A DNA stretch of 64,000 nt from Hortaea werneckii (GCA_037044905.1 JBAOKB010000020.1:124001-188000), one strand, 5' to 3'; positions 31,526 to 42,759 are shown, counted from the first letter of the stretch. Notes: generated by a model from the letters alone, not told the origin. Program-made: numbers and translations.

Positions 31526-34327
31526 GATGCTTAGCTTAAGCTGTGTCTCGAACTTGGCTACCACATGGTGCGAAGCGGGGCGTTCGCGGGCGGTTCGCGG
31601 CTTGGTCGACCGTGGTATTATCTTCTCGGATACGCTTACACGTCCAATGCCGTACGCCGACGTTGCACGACGATATACCTCCAAACGAGCGCCAGATACA
31701 GTGGGAGAAGTAGCATGTATGAAGCGATTTTGGGAGGTTACGGGTATGTGACCTGGGACTTCTACTATAAGACATGCACGCTGATTGTATTTGCTGTATT
31801 GCTCATGTTAGAGCGTCTTTCCGAATAATAGACTCAATTTGTGCAGACGCTTCAATCAAGACGGGATAGGGCTCTCAGTCGAAAACGTATTTGGAAGTGT
31901 ACATTTACCCATCTTGGCGAGCCAACTGCAGCGAAGCCGGCAGTACTCGCCATGTGAGCATCTAGAATACAGGAAGGGTGCGTAGCGGAACAGAGATCGA
32001 GACTCAAGCCCTCCAGCCGGTACGCTTGCCCGCCGCAACTCGGCTCGACGGTCGTTACATCCGACACGGCAGGAATAGTCTCTCACGCCACGACTGCAGC
32101 TGGCAAACTCTACAATGGTTGAAACGATAGCTATGCTCAGAGATTATACGCAGCCGGAGAGCGCAAGGGTTCACAGCCTAAACACGTGAATCAAGTTCCA
32201 TGCACAAGCGGGATACTAGAGACCAAGTGCACGATAAGAAGGTGAAGTGAGGGGAGACGACTCCACGCCGACATCCGCCTCCCAGAACCGCGAAGGGTGC
32301 AGGGGTGTTACTGCGATACCATTGTGTCTGGCCTTTATAGATTTTGCCGGTATTCGCGTGTAAGCACTTTAAAATACAACAGAATCCATGCCTCGCTTTA
32401 AGCCGAATCTATGGGGCATTGTAGTGGAATCCATGGGGAAGAGAGCTTCAGCTACACTTTAAGCCGAGCTATCATGCTCACGCTGAAGCTGGTGGGCGGC
32501 TCGTCTGGAATTGCATCGCGCTCAAAGGCATGCCACAGGTATTCAAGACCCTGCGCTCCTATGGTATTTCAGCAGCAGAGTAGTGGAGAAGGGAGGCTAG
32601 GATTGACTTGAACGGGGAAAGAAAAAAAACAAAAAATAAAATAAAAAATAAGCTGGGGACACACCCAAGCATTGACAGCAGTGATGTCGCGTGCCCGCAC
32701 AGCTCCGCCTGCTCGCCTACGTGAAGCTCCTCGAACAACTACTTGTGCTTAGCTTGGTGGAAGCTGGATAGGGCAACTCAGTGCTTCGCATTGGGAGATG
32801 CACTGTAGCCTTACGCACAGTCATCAAGACTGCTTCTGAGTAACCAGCCCTACGAGCAATGGAACTGTGCAAGGCATTGGTCGTGAGGTTTACGTAAACC
32901 CTGGACCTGGCCTGACAGCTCTCCTCAGGCTACCCCCAGTTGCGTACAATACCTCCTACTACCAACCGCTCCAGTTCTATATGTACTTCCGGATGGAGGC
33001 GGCCTAGAGCGGAAAGACTCCTATTGGGCAATTCTATCTTTTCGCTATTAGTCCCGACCCCCGACCTGCCATGCTGTCTGGGTCGGGCGAAGTTCTTCGG
33101 CCGAGCAAAGAGGTGTCACGACAACAACAGCTTCCCTGACATGTTCCTGGCTGACATGACATGGCGGTTCTCGCTTACAGCCCTACGCATAAGCCGGCTG
33201 TCTTTGGCCGGTAGACGGATGCAATGTCGAAGACACGCTGAGCGAAGCGAGCGGAGCACCTGCGAGTATCTCGCGATACCGCAAGCCACTGCCAAACCTG
33301 ATTGGCCCCTCCGTCTATGGGGAAGCTATTCTGGTATGTTGGTGGCTGGAAGCTATACAGTGTTTCGGGACCACATTCACAGGAGTGGTTCGCTTCGCGG
33401 CGTCTGAACTTGTCAAGCGGTGACCGGACGAAGCGCACGGAGTGAGACCGGACGGAAATTGGCCGCGCTTATGGTATTCCCGTTGGACGTATCTTTGCCT
33501 TTCGTTAAACAACGTGCCAGGTTGGTCAAAGTATGCATGTGGCCGGTATCGCAAGCGAAACCTTTCCTGACGATCGGGAAGCTACGAAGGAAGTATCAGA
33601 CCGTTTCGCACTCGAGCCATCAAGCCAATCCGGAGCGCAGGCGCGTGAAGCGTACCAGAGAAGTTGCTGACTTTGCGACCAAGCTTGCGACCAGCGAACC
33701 ATGCAGCACAGACGTCTTGATGACTACACGCCCTTTGCTGCAGCTAATTCCTGCGCCCACGCTAGAACCACAGCACAGGTTAGCCCTGGAGCCCTGTCAG
33801 CGGTCAAGATCCGACATCCTGGCCAGTGAGCTGAGCCTTAGCGCAGCGCCTGTTTACCCCTCCCGCGACGTTTGTTGCTCCTACACCGTGTCTACGCATT
33901 CGTGTGGCCATGGTCCACGCCCGCCGGGCCTGAGCAGTCCGGTTTTAACGGATATCGAGTCCCGCAAGGTGCATTGCGTCTGGCCTATCTCCACCCCGGC
34001 GATATCCAGCGCTCCACGCGAAAGCAGCTGGAGCCTAAACCAGCTGGGTGGACACGTCCTCACGCGCTAACCCTGCTCATATCGAGTTGAGCACGTTGTT
34101 GTTCCTTCGTGAGACCCTCCATATGTATTTGTCTAGGATCCTTCCCACTCAGACAATCCCTTTCTCTCTTGCTTGTTTGCTTGCTTCTCCTTACCTAGAA
34201 GTTCACATACCTGAGCTGACATTAAACGCTTGGAACTACTATCACATCTCACTGCAACAGGAAGACGGTTTGGCATAGTTAACACTACCTTGTGACTATA
34301 TCCTACATTCTCACCAACCACTACACG
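31526..34327. other. 2.8 kb gene-poor region upstream of the bZIP gene
   Basis: No supported gene. A long frame at 33.4-34.1 kb (216 codons, non-ATG start) shows no recognisable protein. An A-rich stretch lies at 32616-32650. Purine words resembling each other occur near 33240 (GAGCGAAGCGAGCGGAGC) and 33425 (GACGAAGCGCACGGAGTG). The right end contains the bZIP leader and a 51-codon upstream ORF (listed separately). A decayed mobile element cannot be excluded. Confidence 0.35.
34123..34278 (+). promoter_or_regulatory. Candidate 51-codon upstream ORF in the bZIP leader
   Basis: An ATG at 34123 opens 51 codons and stops at 34276-34278, 49 bases before the bZIP start, in a different frame. Its product would begin MYLSRILPTQTIP. 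Regulatory uORFs are well known in fungal bZIP mRNAs such as GCN4/cpcA. Whether this ATG is inside the mRNA, or is removed by a leader intron, cannot be told from DNA alone. Confidence 0.3.
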
Positions 34328-35395
34328 ATGGAGACTATGGATTACAACTATTTCACGTCCACCAATGCACAGCCCTACCAACTCATGGGATTTGCTCAAG
34401 ATCACGGTCTTATTCCTGGGATGGGTAACGAAGGATCTTCGATGAATGTCAGTGATAGGATTAGGTCGACATCAGCATACAGCAATGCTGACATATGAAT
34501 AGAGTCTCGGAGAATCATTTGATCCACAGTCCTTTCTTTCAAGTTCTTTCGATTTCAGCTCATTCGACCCGTCACTTGTCCAGGGCAGTGGCATGACGCC
34601 CATACCCACGTCCTCCGCATCACCTCCCGCTCACAATCTATCACAATTGCCTGGCGGCTCGGTAGACAGCGGAATCGCTTTTGATCTAGACAATGAGCCT
34701 CACGGGAGACGGAGTAGCAGTGAAGAAAAAGAGAGCTTGACGCCCGCCCAGTCTCGCCGAAAAGCTCAGAACAGAGCAGCGTAAGTTGGAAGCCTTGTAG
34801 CAGATTTGCAAAGAGACGGCACTGACACGAGGCGTCCAGACAGCGAGCCTTTAGAGAACGGAAAGAGCGACATGTTCGAGATCTAGAAGCCAAGCTTAAC
34901 CTGCTGACAACAACTACGACGGCTCTACAATCCGATAACGAGCGGCTCAAACTTCTATTGCAACGAGCTCAGACTGAGAACGAGATCCTCCGAGCATCAA
35001 CATCCTCCTCACCTTCAACAAGCAAGCCACCAAGCTTCGTCGACGAGCCAAGTCTGCTTCCACAAACTCGATCGTCACGGCCACAGTCGATCCATGAACC
35101 CCGCTTCGATACTGCTCGTCTTGCAAACGGACTACTCTCAACCGCGTCTTCGACTCCTAAAACCATAAGTCCGCCGGACTCGCAATCAGACAGCCATCTC
35201 CTGTCCGCGAGCGCCACCTGGGATCTCCTACAATCCCACCCGCTATACCTGTCAGGGGCGGTCGATATCGGCGAAGTCTGCGAACGGCTGAAGAAGATGG
35301 CAAAGTGTGATGGTGCTGGGCCAATGTTCGAAGAAGATGAAGTACGCAAGGTCATTGAGGAGGTTGGTCGGAGCGGGCATGATGGGCTTATCTGA
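34328..35395 (+). CDS. YAP/AP-1-like bZIP transcription factor
   Basis: Exons 34328..34447, 34503..34780 and 34840..35395 give 317 residues. Introns are 55 bp (GTCAGT donor, GCTGACAT branch) and 59 bp (GTAAGT donor, CACTGACAC branch). The second intron splits the basic region, and splicing restores RRKAQNRAAQRAFRERKERH, a YAP/AP-1 type DNA-contact region with the signature Gln and Phe residues. A leucine zipper follows (LEAKLNLL, then LQSDNERLKLLLQRAQTEN). The N-terminus is acidic and aromatic (METMDYNYF, SFDFSSFDPSLVQG), suited to activation. The C-terminal block has HPLYLSGAVDIGEVCERLKK, a cysteine at MAKCDGAGP and EEDEVRKVIEEV. This resembles fungal Fcr3/RsmA-type proteins more than redox-sensing Yap1/Pap1 with their Cys-rich domains. 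The likely role is a nuclear regulator of stress or secondary metabolism; targets are unknown. Confidence 0.88.
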
Positions 35396-37288
35396 GCTCT
35401 CTCAAGTCGTTGTAACGTGCCAGCCGTTTGCCTCTAGATGGAACTATTGCCGGGCGAGGAAATGAAAGTTAGTGGATCTCTTCTTCTTCTTGGTATACCC
35501 GGCATTTCTTGCCTATCAGTATTGATTTGAGCATTGAAGCAAGGCGTTACGGTGTTTGGACAAGAAGGACCTCTTTGGCTATTGACAGTTGATAATGCTA
35601 TATGAAATTCAATGTGTGAGCTACGCCTCACAACTCAACTGTACAGACCGATCAAACTAGATTCCACTAGTGCTGTAGAACCCTTTCAGAACGCTTTGGA
35701 CGGAAGCGATGCAATCGAGTAAACTACGTGGTAACGCACCAAGCTTTCCCTGCTGGCGAAACGCTTCACCTTCGCGCAGTTGGACAGCCCGGTATGTCGA
35801 CGGTGGCAGTGCCGGCTTGACAGAAGTCTACTTGAATCTTGCAAGGGCGCCTTGCCGGTGGTGCCGCGCGGCCAGAGTGGAAAAGGATTATTGATGCAGT
35901 ACCAACCATTACCCTTGACTTCGGTACTCTCCCGCCGCGAGATCTTGGCTGAAGCTTTGCCTGAGCTTAACCAGTAAACCAGCCTCGTCCTGTACCAGTG
36001 GGGTTCGTCTCCCCGCCTTCTGCACCTGATCAAATGTTACAATCGAAGAAAAGTCTACCATATCTGTGAAGATGATTCCTCATGAAAATAATAGCGCAGG
36101 GGACCGACGATCCCCAAGTCCCGGTTCTACTGGAGTTTAAAAGGAAAGCCGAACATGATCGGCAACAGGATCGAAAGTTTCCTAAGTGTTCGTGCCATTT
36201 GATAGCTCCCCGCGTGGTATCGCGCGGACGATACTTCCCATCCTACCAGCTCTACCTCGTCGGACAATGGCCGAGGAGGAGACCCTCATGGCCTGAATAG
36301 ACACCAAGGAACGTCACCGTTCGAATTGACTCATTTCGGTATAGATGGCTGCAGAGTTCGGGACTGGTTGGGCTAGTAGGGAGTCTAAGAAGGTGAAGCC
36401 CTACAGTAACCGATATCGTTACTTCTGAGAGGATCAAGAGAAAGAGTCCGGGAAGTTACACCGACGCCACATAGGGCTTGAGTATGTCTATCCCCGCGTA
36501 CATACAACAGCGCAGGCAAACCACTTTCTCTGTAAGCATGCAATCGAAAGGAGAGGTTTCCTTACAGGATTACGATCTCCTTGAAATGCAGAAACGCAGT
36601 TGACTGAGCCAGCAGATCAGAATAGAAGCCGCCACTCCACATAACACTATAAACCGCTAACCGCAACAATGCCCGCCTAAGCCTGCCCTAACACCCCCTC
36701 CCTCTCCAGCGCCCCAAATCCCTCCTATCCATCAAGGTGCGCGACTATTATCTCTACTGCCACTCTCCCAACGACTTTGGACGCACGTGGTTCGCGTGTG
36801 GGAAACCCTTTTGGAGAGGAACGGCTCCACCTACGTCTTCTCGCCATCCGTTTACTAAACCTACCTAGCCGTGTTCTACGAAGAGTCAGTTTGGAATCTT
36901 TTGGCTTCGGAGAATTCGGTATAGAGGTACGTAGAGGGTATCCGCGACTCCTACTATAGTCTTGATTAGTATCACATTCTCCCACCAATCGTTGTGAGAG
37001 GGAAACTCTTCCACTCTAGCATAATGGAGAAATTTTGAAGGGAGAGGATGGCCAGTTCGAAGCACTTAAGCAGTCCCGCCTTCGATTGCTTTTCAGCAGT
37101 AAGGTGTTTGGCGGGTGAGAGCCGTTTTCCCCCCTCGTCATTCTTTTTTCTTTCTCTTCCTTGCCTTCATCCCAATGTCTGCTGAAGCAAGCAGAGAAAA
37201 AGCAATATGTGAGATGGTGGGAGAACAAGTAAGGTATCGTGATGGGTAAGGGGTGGGAGGAAGGGATTAATCGGAAAGACAGGATTCC

Positions 37289-37292
<4 letters not shown>

Positions 37293-37343
<51 letters not shown>
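37293..37343. repeat. Poly-C tract, 51 bases
   Basis: An uninterrupted run of C on the plus strand, flanked by CCTTAA on the left and TTCTCCCTACC on the right. Such a length is exceptional and slippage-prone. The exact count in the genome may differ from the assembly. Confidence 0.9.
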
Positions 37344-37548
37344 TTCTCCCTACCTACACCCACGCCTTCCCTTACCTCTGTCTTGAAGGGAAAAAGACAG
37401 TAAAAAATAATAATAATATAAAGCTACAAGAATCTTTATCCATTCAGAAACGGGAAAAGCGAAAAAAAAAAAAAAATGTGTATATCATACAATTCCGAAC
37501 AGTTCTCAAAGAACGAAATAAGAAAAAGAAGAGGGAGACTCAAGAAAA

Positions 37549-37572
37549 GGGGGGGGGGGGGGGGGGGGGGGG
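37549..37572. repeat. Poly-G tract, 24 bases
   Basis: An uninterrupted run of G on the plus strand, 205 bases after the poly-C tract and complementary to it. It lies at the start of a polypyrimidine segment. Confidence 0.9.
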
Positions 37573-37929
37573 CAAAAATCATCATTTTTCCCTTCTCCCT
37601 TTTCTCCCTTTGACCAAAAGAACAGGAAATTTCCCATCCGCCATGTCTCCACACGTATGTTCATTACATTTCCCCACTTCCCTTCCCTTATTCCCTCATT
37701 CCTCTATCCCGTCTCCCTCCTCTCCCTTTCCCGGAGAAACAGAGAGAGGGTGAGAAAGAGGGGGAGGGAAAAGGGGAGAGGATGAAAGACCCAAACCCCC
37801 TCTCCCTCCCTCCTTCCCTCTCCCCCCTTTCCAACCCGTAAAATACGACCACCCTTCCCTTCCTTCCCCGCGATCTCAATTCGCACAGCCTTATTTCCCG
37901 CTTCTCTATCATGATCGTCATCATCATCA

Positions 37930-40794
37930 TCACTCAAAAGCCCCCGGCAATTTCGTCGACGTCTCCCCCTTCTCCGCCTCCACAGCCTGGGCCTTCGCCT
38001 CCATAGCCTTCACCCTCGCCATGACGCCCGAAGGGCGCCGAGGTTCGGTCTTTGTTTGTGTATTTGTCTGAGGGCCAGGAGTTGGGAGGGAATCGGGCTG
38101 CTGCTGCTGCTGCTGCGCAGAAGACGGGGAAGGGTCGGTGGCTGAAGCTTGCTGGTCTTGCTGCTGCGGCGGAGTCTCTTGTTCCTGCTGCGATTCCGGT
38201 GCTGGTTCAGGCACACTCGCCGACGAAGCATCCTGTTCCCCTTCCACCTGCTGCTGAGGCGGAGAAGACAGAGGAGGGGAGGATACGGGCTCGTTAATGA
38301 CGGGGACAACTGGCGTCTCTCCCGCCGGCGGCACAGCTGATGACGCCTCTCCCGCCTCCTCATCTTCACGGGCGGGGTCGTCATCAGTCCGCGCGGTGGC
38401 CTGGGACGAAGGAAGACCCTGGTCCTGGACCGCATCAGCGTCAGCGGCGGTAGGAGAAGTCGCGGAACCTTGCTCGTCCGCGCCTTCAGGGACGACGGAA
38501 GAAGGCTGAGATGATGCGGCCGCCTCATCATCGACCCTCGAAGCCTTCTCATGCGGCATCTCTTCAGCCGCAACGTCCGAGTGCGAAGATGCCAAAGCAG
38601 CCGTGCGAAGCTCGTTCTCCTGCGAGGGCTCTTTCTCGGTAGGTCTTTGTTCGTCCGTGTCGGTCGGTGCTCGTTGCGTGGGTAGTTGCTCGGGGGTCTG
38701 CTCGACATGGCCATCGATTTGCGGCTGGGAAGTCGACTCCGGCTCCACCTGCGGCGGCAGAGTCGCTGCTGAACCCTCTTCTTCAGGCGTTGGGGCTTCC
38801 GTATCCGCCTTGTCTGACGGAACCGGCTGAGTTGAATTGTCAGGAGTACTAGTAGCGAGCACGACTGGCGAAGCTCTGGGGATACTCTGATCAACCGCCG
38901 CCGCCGCCGCCGAACTACGTCGTCGTGAGTGCTGTGGCGTGGGTTGAGCCACGAGCTCAGGAACATCGGTCTTGGCCTCGACAACTGGCACAGCCTCCTG
39001 ATCATCATGTCTTCCTTCCTCTCCACCGCCTTCTCCATCAGCCTTCTGTCCCCCTTCAGCAACCCCACCACCACCGCCACGCTCGGGAATACTCTCCAGA
39101 CTCTGCCTAGCGCTCTTGCCCGCCGGAGTCGTGATCGGACTCGCCCCACCATCCTCACTAACCCCGGCAACGGACGCCGCAACAACCCCACCCCGCGCAG
39201 CCCCAACAGGCACAACGCCACCGCCCAATCTCGCCCAAAACATCCTCTCCCTCAATCTCGTAGCCTCTTCCCACGCTCCCCTCGCCTCCCCCTCACTCTC
39301 ACACCTCCAATGCCCATCGCGCACCATGCGCAAAAACCCCAGAAAATCCCCCACAGCCCGGATGCGATTAAGACAGTAATCGCACAGGGGATACCGCTGG
39401 GCGTCCTCGCTCTCGCTGGTGCGGAACCGGTGTTTGCGGACGTAGGGTTCCGGTTTGCGGGACTCGCCGCATAGGGCGCAGGCGAAGACGGGGCCGTAGA
39501 ATTTGGTGCTGGGCAGGAAAGGTTCGACGGCTAAGTTGCCGTTGAGGAGGGCGGAGAGGACGGTGCGGCGGGAGAGGAAGGAGAGGCCGGGCGCGAGGTC
39601 GAGGCGGAGCGTCGGTTCTAGGTCCTCGGTTAGGGTGCGTTTGTAGAATTTGGTTTCTTTGAGGAGAGGTTGTTGGGAGGCGGCGGAGGAGGTGGAGGAG
39701 CCGAAGGTGGAGGAGTTGGGGCTGTTGTTGGTTGAAGAGGATGGGCCGGAGGCGTTGGAGATGCCGAGGCCGGCGCCGAAGGAGAAGGCGCCCGGGACGA
39801 CGGGGGATGAGGCGGTGCGGAGGTCGGGTTGCGAGGCGCTTGCGAGCTTGTGGGTGCTGCCGCTGTTGCCTCGACTGTGTGGCATCGCTCGTCTCGCGCT
39901 CGCGAGTAGTTCTTGGAAGTCGGCGTAGGCTGATACGTCGTTCCGCATGACTGGCACCAGGAGTTGCGAGAAGTGGAGGGGATGGTTTGGAGGTACTTCG
40001 GCGAGAGCTGCGCCGTTCGGACTGAACTGCAGCGCATCCCATGTTGCTGTGGTGGAGTTTATGGGTGTACTGGGCACGCTGGGGTCTCGATGCGCGGCCG
40101 CCTCTTGCTCGCTACTTGCACGCTCCATCCGCTCCATGACCGTTTTGAGATCCTGTAGCTGTCCCTGCTGGCTGGCCAGTAGTTCTTCCGTATCGGATAA
40201 TTGTGAACGCAGATGGCTATTCCGTTTCTCAGCCGCTTCGGTGTCTTTTCTCGCCGCCGCGACCATGCCATTGGCTTCTTCGAATAGCGCCGTCGTCAGG
40301 TTCTCCAGCTCGCCCTCGGTCTGCTTCCGTGACTTTTCCGATGCTTCGCGCGCTGCTTTCTCCTTGGCCAGCTCCTCTCGCAGCTTAGCTATCTGCGCGT
40401 CCACATGCGCTTTCTTTACTAGGATGCCGTGGGTGATATCATCGTCGTATTTCGCTTTCGCCTGTGTGACGCGCAACAGTTCCGCCTGGGTACGTTCCAG
40501 TTCATGCCTCGTCGCCTGGAGCGAGTCGTCGAGATTGGTCTGGTAGTTGATCGCATTGACTAGTTTGGTACTGAGCATGGCAACCTCGGCGCTGAGGTCG
40601 GGCTTGTAGTCGCTTCCATCTTGGCTCTTTTGAGGCTCCTGGGTATCCGCCTGATTATCTAGGTGGGCAGCGGGACCCGGCGAGCTCGCTGACCGTTGCA
40701 CGGGCGAGCCTGTCCTGGTGTCCATGATGCCGTCGTCGGCGTGTTCGCGGCGCAAGTTGACGGGGGTTGGGGAGGCGGTGGCTACCGTGGCCAT
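37930..40794 (-). CDS. SEC2: Sec2-type guanine nucleotide exchange factor for Sec4/Rab8
   Basis: From the first ATG (40794) the frame encodes 954 residues. Sec2 activates the Rab GTPase Sec4 on secretory vesicles for exocytosis. The coiled-coil exchange domain spans roughly residues 70-220. It includes LSTKLVNAINYQTNLDDSL and then the diagnostic ENLTTALFEEANGMVAAAR, typical of Sec2/Rabin8. A middle folded block has FALRAPGL-like leucine-rich sequence, then FACALCGESRKPEPYVRKHR and YPLCDYCLNRIRAVGDFLGF, a cysteine-pair module seen in fungal orthologues. The C-terminal third is Gln/Pro/Glu/Ser-rich disorder ending in a helix (MARVKAMEAKAQAVEAEKGE). The frame stays open and coding-like for 72 codons upstream of 40794 to about 41020, where a CCTCAG acceptor precedes it and no ATG exists nearby. 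The true 5' exon is therefore probably missing from this model. Confidence 0.85.
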   Translation of the reverse strand: MATVATASPTPVNLRREHADDGIMDTRTGSPVQRSASSPGPAAHLDNQADTQEPQKSQDGSDYKPDLSAEVAMLSTKLVNAINYQTNLDDSLQATRHELERTQAELLRVTQAKAKYDDDITHGILVKKAHVDAQIAKLREELAKEKAAREASEKSRKQTEGELENLTTALFEEANGMVAAARKDTEAAEKRNSHLRSQLSDTEELLASQQGQLQDLKTVMERMERASSEQEAAAHRDPSVPSTPINSTTATWDALQFSPNGAALAEVPPNHPLHFSQLLVPVMRNDVSAYADFQELLASARRAMPHSRGNSGSTHKLASASQPDLRTASSPVVPGAFSFGAGLGISNASGPSSSTNNSPNSSTFGSSTSSAASQQPLLKETKFYKRTLTEDLEPTLRLDLAPGLSFLSRRTVLSALLNGNLAVEPFLPSTKFYGPVFACALCGESRKPEPYVRKHRFRTSESEDAQRYPLCDYCLNRIRAVGDFLGFLRMVRDGHWRCESEGEARGAWEEATRLRERMFWARLGGGVVPVGAARGGVVAASVAGVSEDGGASPITTPAGKSARQSLESIPERGGGGGVAEGGQKADGEGGGEEGRHDDQEAVPVVEAKTDVPELVAQPTPQHSRRRSSAAAAAVDQSIPRASPVVLATSTPDNSTQPVPSDKADTEAPTPEEEGSAATLPPQVEPESTSQPQIDGHVEQTPEQLPTQRAPTDTDEQRPTEKEPSQENELRTAALASSHSDVAAEEMPHEKASRVDDEAAASSQPSSVVPEGADEQGSATSPTAADADAVQDQGLPSSQATARTDDDPAREDEEAGEASSAVPPAGETPVVPVINEPVSSPPLSSPPQQQVEGEQDASSASVPEPAPESQQEQETPPQQQDQQASATDPSPSSAQQQQQQPDSLPTPGPQTNTQTKTEPRRPSGVMARVKAMEAKAQAVEAEKGETSTKLPGAFE

Positions 40795-41992
40795 CCTGCC
40801 ATCGGCGGTGCGGTGAATGTTGGGCGAAGACGTCGACTTGACCAGGCGGGCGGAGAAGGAGGACAGGGTGGAAGGGCGCGGGGCGGTGGGTTGGGGCTGG
40901 GGGGTGGAGGAGCGTGGTGCGAGGGTGTTTGAAGGTGGAGGAGGCGGGCGGGGCGAGGTCAAGGTGGAGGCGGCATTGCTCCAGGACAGGATGGGCAGGA
41001 ATTCAGCCACTTTGCCTGAGGAAGAGGGGGAAGGTAGGCGATCAGAATACTGTGCTGTCCCTTCAGATGAGGTAAGGTACAGAATCTCCGTCCTGTATGT
41101 CCGTCCCTCGACCGAGAAGGTGGCGCTTTCCTGTGGCTTTGGGTGTGGGTGGTGTCACTGATGTGGGTGGTGGCTGAGTAGGCGGACGGCAAGCAGGAAA
41201 GTCAAATTGGGACAGCTCCACTACTGGAGACGCTCTCCTGACAAAAGGTAAGGTAGGATGGATGACTAGGTAGGCAGTATGTACAGGCACGCGTTGATGG
41301 TATCTAATTCGATTCAGAAACGCGCGACAAGCAAAAAAGCCAGTGCCTTGGTTGTTGTCACTAAAAGCCCAGTAAGATTATTATTACAATTACCTTAAGG
41401 TAGTGGAAAGAGGAAGATCCGAGCACATGAAAGACGCATGGACACCGTTTGCCCCGTTCGTTCGTTCGTTCGTTCAGCCGTCCGTTCATCTCCAACCACC
41501 AGATTCGCGGCCGGCGAATGGGATGCCCACATGTGTCTTGCCGTCACGACGCCCGTCCACGGGTCCATGGCTCATTTCCCCCATCGACACCTCAGGCGCC
41601 ACCATTTCATCTTGCCGTCCACTCCACCTGGTCTACGACCTTAGACATAGGTATAGGTCCCCATTGCTTTGCACCTCTGCAATTACCGCATTAGCAATAG
41701 CAATTCCGAATACTGTGTCGCCGTGATGATTGCTGCTCTCCTGCTCAGAATGCTCGGAGCGGTTTCCCCGCGTCTTTAGCCGGGCAGAATGCAGATGCGT
41801 GGGAGATGAGGAGACGATGGACATGTTCGGCGACCATTGCCACGAGCCCTAGAAGATCTCTCTGAGGGGATGGAAATGCTCCATACCCAAGTGAGCATAT
41901 ATGGTATCAATCTCGTCCCTCGCATGCCATCCGTCGTAGTAATGCAAGGTAAGTATTGTAGGTAGGCGGGCGAGTACTTTTCTTCATCCACC
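40795..41992. promoter_or_regulatory. Region upstream of SEC2, with (CGTT)n microsatellite
   Basis: The first part (40795-41020) is probably SEC2 coding sequence in an exon whose ATG-bearing partner was not found. Beyond it, a (CGTT)5 tract lies at 41455-41475 and TAGGTAGGC-type words at about 41267 and 41960. No other gene was recognised. Confidence 0.4.
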
Positions 41993-42328
41993 ATGCGTCT
42001 CCAAGATACAATCCCGTCTCTGCTACTGTTGGCTGCCGCCCTGGCCGAGAACAATGACACTTTCTTCACCCCCATACTCCCCAGTTCCCACCCTGATCCC
42101 AGTTGCATCAGTGTCCCCGAATTGGACTGGACCTTCTTCTGCGCCACCTCCTCCTTCGCCGCCTTCCCAGGCATTCCCATCCACGCCTTCAAAGATCTCG
42201 TCCATTGGAGACAGATCTGCAATGCCTCTCGCCAGCGCGGAGTAGTCCCCCGACTTAGCCATCATCACAATTGGAGAAGGAAAAAAAAAAAAAAAAGAAA
42301 AGAAAAAGGAAAGGAAATAGATCAATAA
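41993..42328 (+). CDS. Candidate small secreted protein
   Basis: A 111-codon frame starts at an ATG in good context (CCACCATGC). The N-terminus looks like a cleavable signal peptide: MRLQDTIPSLLLLAAALAEN, with cleavage plausible after ALA. The mature part has three cysteines (DPSC, FFCATSS and QICNASR) and ends in a Lys-rich run coded by a poly-A-like stretch (42280-42315), which makes the 3' end doubtful. Third codon positions are strongly C-biased from residue 20 to 80, as in other genes of the window, whereas the antisense frame (100 codons) is not. No homologue is recognised. A real end may lie in a downstream exon. It could be an effector-like secreted protein or a chance frame. Confidence 0.4.
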   Translation: MRLQDTIPSLLLLAAALAENNDTFFTPILPSSHPDPSCISVPELDWTFFCATSSFAAFPGIPIHAFKDLVHWRQICNASRQRGVVPRLSHHHNWRRKKKKKRKEKGKEIDQ

Positions 42329-42759
42329 AAGAGTAAAGAAAGTACAAACACCATTCTCGGCTATGGCTCAAACGATTGTCCCAAGACTTCCTTCAAAAGC
42401 CTCGGGGTTCTAATTTTTGCTAATGCTATGCAATCGTTGATCTATTCATCTATCCTCTTCCGCTGTCTCGGCGCAGAAAGCCTCTCTATTGAATTATGAT
42501 ACAAATTCCCATCCTGCTCGGTCGCGGGCTTCCGAACTCCCTCAATGCAGTGTGTGGCATCTCTATCCGAACTGAGGATCGCACTAGTCGCTAATTCTGA
42601 CTCCTTTCTACAGAGTGTGGGAGGATCTCCATGATGCACTTATGCTCATCGTGAACCAGGTTTTCCTCCCACTAATTTGACGCTCTCAATCCCCGTCCTC
42701 TCTCAATTCACACACAAGGGCAGGACTGTACTCCTTCATCGGCACCGTTTTGGGAGCCC
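42329..42759. other. Intergenic region upstream of the CCCH gene stop
   Basis: About 430 bases, AT-rich, with no convincing frame. It contains the 3' side of the CCCH gene and possibly a 3' exon of the small secreted candidate. Confidence 0.3.

Larger units (their letters stand above)
35396..37929. other. 2.5 kb gene-poor region with homopolymer and polypyrimidine tracts
   Basis: No supported gene lies between the bZIP stop and the SEC2 stop. The right half is unusual: a 51-base poly-C run (37293-37343), a 24-base poly-G run (37549-37572), and a strongly polypyrimidine plus strand from about 37575 to 37870. Short acidic or basic frames inside these tracts are compositional artefacts. Confidence 0.5.

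Noticed and set aside
33237..33455. Purine words GAGCGAAGCGAGCGGAGC and GACGAAGCGCACGGAGTG as ends of a small mobile element
   Set aside because: They match only partly, are direct rather than inverted, and no target-site duplication or transposase remnant was seen.
33420..34070. 216-codon plus-strand frame upstream of the bZIP gene
   Set aside because: Non-ATG start, no recognisable domain, irregular composition; probably open by chance.
37688..37937. Acidic and glycine-rich minus-strand frames after the SEC2 stop
   Set aside because: They arise from a polypyrimidine/polypurine tract and GAT repeats, not from coding sequence.
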